18,909 nucleotides of DNA, from assembly GCA_034190305.1 (NCBI GenBank), contig JAXHSV010000028.1, forward strand, positions 1-18,909. Reading direction: 5' to 3'. The notes below the pieces were generated by a model, which worked only from the letters and a program-made list of their open reading frames with translations, made no database searches and was not told where the DNA came from. Shown piece after piece: positions 14,026 to 18,909 of this stretch. Within the stretch, counting starts at the first letter, position 1, and each line of letters begins with the position of its first letter. The position numbers and the translations under genes are program-made. Origin of the DNA: JAUWNJ01 sp034190305 (GTDB lineage Bacteria; Planctomycetota; Phycisphaerae; SM23-33).

Positions 14026-15951
14026 ATGCGAAAACTGTGCTTTTTGTTCGGATTGATTACGGCGATGCTCTCGTTCTCGCAGCAATCATTTACCGCTGAG
14101 AAATCTGAAAGTCTTGACGCCCGCCTGCGCCAGGCAGAGAGTTTTGTGGCGAAGTCGGATAAGTATCTCCATCATTCCAAACTCCGTCGCGGAATGACCG
14201 GATACGGGCTGACCGTAATGACCGGGACGAAAATCGAAAAATTCAACGTTACCATCGTCAGCGTCATGCACAACTGGTATCCCCATCAGGACGTAATTCT
14301 CTGCCGGCTCAGCGGGCTTGGGCTGGAAAAGACGGGGATTATTTCCGGCATGAGCGGTTCGCCGATCTACATCAAGGACGACGCCGACGGAAAGTACAAG
14401 ATGATCGGTTCGCTGGCGTATGGGTGGTCGTTCCAAAAAGAACCGCTCTGTGGCGTTCAGCCGATTTCGCAGATGCTGGCGATCCAGGGCGTCCCCTTAC
14501 CGGGCGATAAACCCGCAGCCAAATCCAAAACGACCTTCAGGACGGGCGATGATCGGTTAAACGACGACTTGGCACAAGCCGTCCTGGTCCCGAAAAAAAT
14601 CAACTTTTCGACCCTGTCCCGACCAAAACACGGTATCCGAACTTTCTCTGCCGACAAGCCACAACTTATTCCGCTGGACACCCCGATAATGGCGGCAGGG
14701 GCGGGAAGGCAAACAATTGAACTGGCGGGGAAGGTCTTCGCAGGCACCGGTCTGGTTGTTTTACGCGCCGGCGCTGTCGGCGCAACCGAGGCGGAATCGT
14801 CGAAAACCACCGAACTCGCCCCCGGTTCGTCGGTGTCTGTCCCGCTGATTACCGGCGATTTGGACTGGACCGGCGTTGGAACCGTTACCGAAGTCATAGG
14901 AAACCGCGTGCTGGCGTTCGGACACTCTATGTTCGCCGAAGGTCCGGTCAGGATGCCGATGGGGACGGCCTACGTACACACGGTAATTTCCTCGGCTTAT
15001 ACGAGTTTCAAACTCGGTTCGACGCTGAAGATTACCGGCTCGCTGACGCACGACGAGTACACCGGCATATCCGGGCAGATTGGTAAAAAGGTTGAGATGA
15101 TCCCGGTTACCGTTACCTGCCGCTGGCCTACCGGCGAGCAAAAGTTCGTCTATAACATTCTCCGCCACCGTTTCCTGACAACCATACTGGCGGATATAAC
15201 GGTGTTCCAGTCGGTTTACGCCAACCGCTATGTACCGGATCGCCACACCATCACCTATGACATTGACGTCGAGTATGAGAAGTTCGGGCGGTATAGAGCC
15301 TCCAATTTCAGCAGCAATAACGACGTTTATGACGTTATAAGCGACCTTTCCCGTCCGCTGGCAGCCATGACCGGAACGCCGCTGGGCAAGCCCGTCTTCC
15401 CGAAATCCATCAATGTGGCCTTAATAATTCAACCGGTGCAAAAGACGGCTTCAATCCTGTCGCTAAAACTCGACAGAAACGTCTATAAACCAGGTCAAAA
15501 AGTTACCGGCCTGGTAACACTCAAACCGTTCCGCGCCGAGCGGGTTACCAGAACAGTCTCGCTGACGCTGCCCGACGACCTGCCCGATGGACAATATACA
15601 CTGACCGTCTGCGATGCCTCTGACGTAGCATCGATCAAACAACGAGAGATGCCGCACCGCTTCAGGCCCAGGAACCTCAAACAACTTTTTGCAGCTATTA
15701 AAGACGTCGTCGAACCTCGAACCGACAGGTTGTACGTCCACTTGCCTCTTCCGTCCGGCGGACTGGCTGTAAAGAAAAACGAACTGGAAAACTTACCCGC
15801 CAGCATGGCGGAGCTACTTTCACAGGAGACAGCGATAGACACCGTCCGCTATAGTCGAAGCAAGATCGTATCATTCCAGGCCGACGGCGTTATCGACGGT
15901 TCTGCCGGCGCCGGATTCACGGTAAAAAAACATCCGCGAAGAGAAAATTAG
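14026..15951 (+). CDS. Secreted SpoIVB/S55-peptidase-like protein
   Basis: The 641-residue product starts at ATG 14026 with AAGGAG 8 bases upstream. Residues 1-23 are a signal peptide (LCFLFGLITAMLSFSQQSFTA). The first conserved block runs from LRRGMTGYGLTVMTGTKIEKF (53-73) through VILCRLSG to GIISGMSGSPIYI (104-116), holding the candidate catalytic Ser110 or Ser112, and then GSLAYGWSF. A second block at about 270-325 has LITGDLDWTGVGTVTEV and RVLAFGHSMFAEGP with candidate His300. Both are landmarks of the SpoIVB (S55) serine peptidase family, but in the opposite order from Bacillus SpoIVB. The remainder (about 400-641) is beta-rich and probably includes an Ig-like domain (VYKPGQKVTGLVTLK). 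It may be a periplasmic protease or a non-catalytic relative. It is divergent from the ABC operon and is followed by the DUF4340-like gene on the same strand. Confidence 0.75.
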   Translation: MRKLCFLFGLITAMLSFSQQSFTAEKSESLDARLRQAESFVAKSDKYLHHSKLRRGMTGYGLTVMTGTKIEKFNVTIVSVMHNWYPHQDVILCRLSGLGLEKTGIISGMSGSPIYIKDDADGKYKMIGSLAYGWSFQKEPLCGVQPISQMLAIQGVPLPGDKPAAKSKTTFRTGDDRLNDDLAQAVLVPKKINFSTLSRPKHGIRTFSADKPQLIPLDTPIMAAGAGRQTIELAGKVFAGTGLVVLRAGAVGATEAESSKTTELAPGSSVSVPLITGDLDWTGVGTVTEVIGNRVLAFGHSMFAEGPVRMPMGTAYVHTVISSAYTSFKLGSTLKITGSLTHDEYTGISGQIGKKVEMIPVTVTCRWPTGEQKFVYNILRHRFLTTILADITVFQSVYANRYVPDRHTITYDIDVEYEKFGRYRASNFSSNNDVYDVISDLSRPLAAMTGTPLGKPVFPKSINVALIIQPVQKTASILSLKLDRNVYKPGQKVTGLVTLKPFRAERVTRTVSLTLPDDLPDGQYTLTVCDASDVASIKQREMPHRFRPRNLKQLFAAIKDVVEPRTDRLYVHLPLPSGGLAVKKNELENLPASMAELLSQETAIDTVRYSRSKIVSFQADGVIDGSAGAGFTVKKHPRREN

Positions 15952-15953
15952 AC

Positions 15954-16043
15954 CACGAATTACACGAATGAAGACGAATTACACAAATTTCAAAAGAGAA
16001 AAAAATTCGTGTAATTTGAATCAATTCGTGAAATTCGTGTTAC
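15954..16043. repeat. Repeated and inverted AATTACACGAAT motif between two genes
   Basis: The motif occurs as GAATTACACGAAT (15957-15969) and GAATTACACAAATTT (about 15976-15990), and in inverted form as ATTCGTGTAATTT (about 16005-16017) and AATTCGTGAAATTCGTG (about 16024-16040). The first copy begins three bases after the S55-like gene stop, and the last ends just before the ribosome-binding site of the next gene. The copies can pair into a stem, but there is no terminal T-run, so read-through into the DUF4340-like gene is likely. Confidence 0.7.
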
Positions 16044-16053
16044 GGAGCAAAAG

Positions 16054-18384
16054 ATGAACACCAAGACAACGATAGTTTTGTTGATTCTGCTGATTTTTTG
16101 CGTGGGCTATATACTCGTCTTTCACGCCGGATGGTTCGGTAAAGAGGATAAACCGGATGTGGCGACCGAAGGCGATAAACGTCTGGCGGGCCAGGTTGGC
16201 GAAATTCAGCAACTGGTTTTGGAGAAACCCGGCGCGGAAAAAATAGTCTTCGTCCGCCGCGACGGGAAATGGCATATCACCGATCCGATAGACTCTCCAG
16301 CCACCGACTGGTCCGTCGATGCCATCGTAACGAATGTTGTCGGCCTTCGCTACATCCACAAATACGCCGAGGACGATCCTGACTGTCCCAGGGACGATCT
16401 GACACACCTGTCTGCCCCGCTCCAGAGCGTTACATTCACCGACGACAAGAACAAGACGTGCACGATAAAAATCGGTCAGGAGGCCCCGCCGCCGCCTTCC
16501 GGGCGAATATACGTGCAACTCGCCGGCGACAAACATATATATGTCGTCGAAGCCGATCTGCAAAACTCGCTGGGAAAAACACTGGCGGAATACCGTCAGA
16601 AATACATATCCCGTTTCGAGAACGAACAGGCTGAACGCATTACGGTTCGCGGCGACGAGAAATACCAACTGGTCAAAACCGGCGGTAAATGGTCAATCGA
16701 CTCACCCGTCTCGGCCCCGGCTGATTCGGAAAAAGTCCGTTCCCTCCTTCGGGCGGTCTCGGACATCCGCGCCGATAATTTCATCGACGACAATCCCAAA
16801 GACCTCGCCCCTTACGGGCTGGATAAACCCCGCCTTGTGGTAACCGTTGAATTGTTACCTCCGGCGCCGGCGACCGCACCGGCGACGCAACCGGCGCCAA
16901 AGCACAAGGTCATCTCCATTGCCTTCGGGACTCGGACCGATGAAAAGGTATTCGCCAAACTCGCCGACAAACCCTGGGTCTTCGCGGTAGCCGAGTCCGA
17001 CCTGACCGACCTCCAGCCAAAACTTTCGGACCTGCGAGAAAAACGCATCATGAAGACCGACGGAAAGGAAATCACGCAGATTGAACTTTCACTGTCGGCC
17101 GGCGGATCGGCGTCGCTGGAGAAAGCCGACGGTAAATGGCGGATGCTTTCGCCTTTTACCGGCGAATGCAACGATCAAGCCGTCGGCGACCTGCTGGCGA
17201 CGTTGCGGGATCTTAAGGCCGATGAATTCCGGGACAACCCCACGGCGCTGGCCGCCTTCGGGCTGGATCCGCCGCAAGGGAAAATCACGCTGCGATTCCG
17301 CGACAGCGACAGGAAAAACATACTCCTGCTGGGAACAAAAAGCGACAGCGGACAGATGGGGTTCGTCATGCCCGCCGACAGCAGGTCCGTCGCGGTTATA
17401 CCGTCGGCCGAACTGACCAAACTTCTCCAGCCGTCGCCGACATACTGGAACAGGACAATCTTTAAACTGCCTGAAAATGCGACCGTTACGCGAGTCGAAC
17501 TCGACCGACCCGACGGAAAATTCACAATCGTCGAAACCGCCGACGGTAAATTCAGACTTACGAGCCCAATCAAGGCCGATACCGACGCCGAAAACGTCAA
17601 CGCCCTCCTGGATTCCGTCAGGAACATCCGGGCAGACAAGATCGTCGTGTTGAACGAGACTCTTCCGAAACGATTCGCCGACGCAAAGGGAATAAAGGTC
17701 GCATTGACCTGGCGCCTCGGCGCACCTGCCGACATTACGACGACAACAAGTGCGCCGACAACCACGCAGGCAACAACAAAGCCGACACAACCCCAGACCC
17801 ATTCCACCGTGCTGATTGTTACAAAAGACGACGGTAAGTCTTTCGTCCGGGTGGAGGGCGAAAGCCCCATTGTCGTGGGCCAAGTGCGCGCTGACTGCTA
17901 CGATCTTTTTGCTGTAGCCGAGATGCGAGAAAGAACTGCCCTGAAGATAGATGCCGACAAAATCACGGCAATCAAAATGGTCATGGGCGAGGATACGATG
18001 GAATTTGTCCGGTCGGAGAAAGTGTGGCGATACACGGCTGACAGGTTCGTTAAAATAGATAACGACAGCGTTGAAAAATTTCTCTCCGGACTCTCCGGGA
18101 CCAAGGCAGAACGGTTCGTTGATTACAGCCCAAAACCTGACCTGAAACGCTTCAGCCTGGACTCGCCGGCAATGACATTGATTTTAAAGACAGACGAAGG
18201 CAGGGAAATCTCGTTGAAAATCGCACGGACCGGACCGGTGGGAACCAAAGGTCTGTACGCCGTCAGCAGCGAAGTTGCCGGCGTCTTCGTCATGTCGCCG
18301 GAAACGTCTGCAAAGATGCGCAAAGTGCCGAAAGATTTCCAAAAAAAAGATAGTAACCGGCAACCTTATGAACCGCGACCGTAA
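16054..18384 (+). CDS. Membrane-anchored protein with five DUF4340-like units
   Basis: DUF4340 proteins often accompany GldA/GldF/GldG-type ABC systems; their function is unknown. The 776-residue product starts at 16054 with GGAG 6 bases upstream. An N-terminal transmembrane anchor (about 5-25, TIVLLILLIFCVGYILVF) leaves the rest in the periplasm. I see five related units starting near residues 49, 195, 340, 478 and 635. Each has a short strand, a DGKW- or GGKW-type turn (VRRDGKWHITDP, VKTGGKWSIDSP, EKADGKWRMLSP, ETADGKFRLTSP, VRSEKVWRYTAD), a helix ending in IRAD- or LKAD-like residues, and often an APYGLDKPR- or AAFGLDPPQ-like turn. Two low-complexity linkers interrupt units 2 and 4 (APATAPATQPAPK and a Thr/Gln/Pro-rich stretch at 562-583). 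The last residues, SNRQPYEPRP, and the stop are encoded by repeat-like DNA after a run of eight A. Confidence 0.8.
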   Translation: MNTKTTIVLLILLIFCVGYILVFHAGWFGKEDKPDVATEGDKRLAGQVGEIQQLVLEKPGAEKIVFVRRDGKWHITDPIDSPATDWSVDAIVTNVVGLRYIHKYAEDDPDCPRDDLTHLSAPLQSVTFTDDKNKTCTIKIGQEAPPPPSGRIYVQLAGDKHIYVVEADLQNSLGKTLAEYRQKYISRFENEQAERITVRGDEKYQLVKTGGKWSIDSPVSAPADSEKVRSLLRAVSDIRADNFIDDNPKDLAPYGLDKPRLVVTVELLPPAPATAPATQPAPKHKVISIAFGTRTDEKVFAKLADKPWVFAVAESDLTDLQPKLSDLREKRIMKTDGKEITQIELSLSAGGSASLEKADGKWRMLSPFTGECNDQAVGDLLATLRDLKADEFRDNPTALAAFGLDPPQGKITLRFRDSDRKNILLLGTKSDSGQMGFVMPADSRSVAVIPSAELTKLLQPSPTYWNRTIFKLPENATVTRVELDRPDGKFTIVETADGKFRLTSPIKADTDAENVNALLDSVRNIRADKIVVLNETLPKRFADAKGIKVALTWRLGAPADITTTTSAPTTTQATTKPTQPQTHSTVLIVTKDDGKSFVRVEGESPIVVGQVRADCYDLFAVAEMRERTALKIDADKITAIKMVMGEDTMEFVRSEKVWRYTADRFVKIDNDSVEKFLSGLSGTKAERFVDYSPKPDLKRFSLDSPAMTLILKTDEGREISLKIARTGPVGTKGLYAVSSEVAGVFVMSPETSAKMRKVPKDFQKKDSNRQPYEPRP

Positions 18385-18441
18385 GGGAGCGGTCTGCAAG
18401 ACTATCATAACTGGCATGACCGCTCCTTTACGATCGCGGCT
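18350..18441. repeat. Long palindrome (second repeat family) overlapping the DUF4340-like gene end
   Basis: The left arm at 18371-18394 (AACCGCGACCGTAAGGGAGC...) pairs with the right arm at 18418-18441 (GACCGCTCCTTTACGATCGC...). The stem is 24 positions, 21 of them Watson-Crick and one G-T, around a 23-base loop. The TAA stop of the upstream gene lies within the left arm. It is unrelated in sequence to R1-R5. There is no T-run after the stem. It is preceded at 18350-18366 by ATAGTAACCGGCAACCT, a shortened copy of the repeat at 9219-9242. Confidence 0.75.
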
Positions 18442-18489
18442 CGCAGGACGGATTGACCTGTCAAATTCAGCATGAATGGAGTACCTTTC

Positions 18490-18909
18490 ATGTTTATGCC
18501 CCGTGAAGTTCGAAACGTGCGAAAATTTTTACAAAAAACATCAGTTGTGGGAATGGTGATACTCGCTGCTTCAGTCACAATCGCAAAAACCCCGCTGGAA
18601 ACACCGACGACCGAGGCGGAATTCGAGAAGATCGTCGGCGAACTCAAGACAGAAGCCGAAGCCTTCGCCGAGACCGACGACGACAAAGACCCCCCGCAAA
18701 GCAAGGCTGTTGCGAAAATGCAATATCGCTCTGAATCGTCGGGTCCGCTGGGCAAGGCAATTAAATCGCTGCCCAAAAAGCCACTGGAGCGGATGTACAT
18801 ACTCTCACAACTCCTCAGGCCTCTGGAAATGGCGTCCGATGATACCATCCGCCCGCTTGGTCCGGCGTTGATGGACCTGCTCCGGAACGATTGCCGATAC
18901 AAATCCATG
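18490..18909 (+). CDS. Unrecognised secreted protein, 5' part
   Basis: An open frame runs from ATG 18490 to the window end (140 codons, no stop). GGAG at 18478-18481 with an 8-base spacer supports this start; in-frame ATGs at 18472 and 18496 are alternatives. The product begins MFMPREVRNVRKFLQ with a hydrophobic stretch VVGMVILAASVTIA (about residues 19-32), a typical signal peptide ending near AKTP. A charged, Glu/Asp-rich segment follows, then a helical region with KPLERMYILSQLLRPLE. I do not recognise a family. It lies 105 bases after the DUF4340-like gene on the same strand, with the long palindrome between them, and may belong to the same transcript. Confidence 0.6.
   Translation, partial: MFMPREVRNVRKFLQKTSVVGMVILAASVTIAKTPLETPTTEAEFEKIVGELKTEAEAFAETDDDKDPPQSKAVAKMQYRSESSGPLGKAIKSLPKKPLERMYILSQLLRPLEMASDDTIRPLGPALMDLLRNDCRYKSM

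Noticed and set aside
17089..17883. 264-codon open frame on the minus strand
   Set aside because: It is antisense to the DUF4340-like repeats; high GC and biased codon use keep the frame open.
18371..18441. Intrinsic terminator after the DUF4340-like gene
   Set aside because: The stem is strong but very long, the loop is 23 bases, and no T-run follows; a dispersed palindromic repeat fits better.
18405..18908. 167-codon open frame on the minus strand at the window end
   Set aside because: The plus strand here has a better start (GGAG, signal peptide); the minus-strand product is Ser-rich shadow sequence overlapping the palindrome.

Overview
The window reads as a Gram-negative-type bacterium, most likely a member of Planctomycetota (Phycisphaerae-like). 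This rests on four things: lipid A and ADP-heptose genes, long secreted or membrane-anchored proteins with Pro/Thr/Ala linkers, a SpoIVB/S55-like protein beside a GldG/DUF4340 ABC module, and gene ends riddled with short dispersed palindromes. The taxonomic call is inference. No RNA gene or CRISPR array was seen.

Layout. (1) 1-460, minus strand: the 5' part of a secreted prenyltransferase/squalene-cyclase-repeat protein. Its last 95 bases appear inverted between 12-bp inverted repeats. (2) 640-4666, minus strand: a compact envelope operon lpxK-hldE-gmhA-gmhB, with 12-24 bp between genes. LpxK phosphorylates the lipid A precursor; GmhA, HldE and GmhB make ADP-heptose for the LPS core. GmhB has an altered HAD motif I, half of its zinc site missing, and an extra two-helix membrane tail. 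(3) 4692-5443: a REP-associated tyrosine transposase (HUH/Y1) bracketed by REP-like palindromes. Further copies lie at about 6678-6760. (4) 5478-6599, minus strand: an isocitrate dehydrogenase with its own promoter. (5) 6786-9197, minus strand: a secreted beta-propeller/Ig-like protein. (6) 9198-9501: a repeat-rich spacer without genes. (7) 9502-13883, minus strand: an ABC ATPase, an ABC-2 permease and a very long GldG-like auxiliary protein in one operon. (8) 14026-18384, plus strand: an S55-like secreted protein and a membrane-anchored protein with five DUF4340-like units, divergently transcribed from the ABC operon across a 142-bp region with two back-to-back promoter-like sequences. (9) 18490 to the window end: the start of an unrecognised secreted protein.

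How the parts may work together. Regions 7 and 8 look like one envelope module: a GldA/GldF/GldG-type ABC complex plus its usual DUF4340 partner, split over two divergent transcripts with an S55-like protein in between. Regions 2 and 7-8 both concern the cell envelope. A second theme is repeat invasion at gene ends. At least two stop codons (ATPase, DUF4340 protein) lie inside repeat-like DNA, and other repeats begin within a few bases of a stop.
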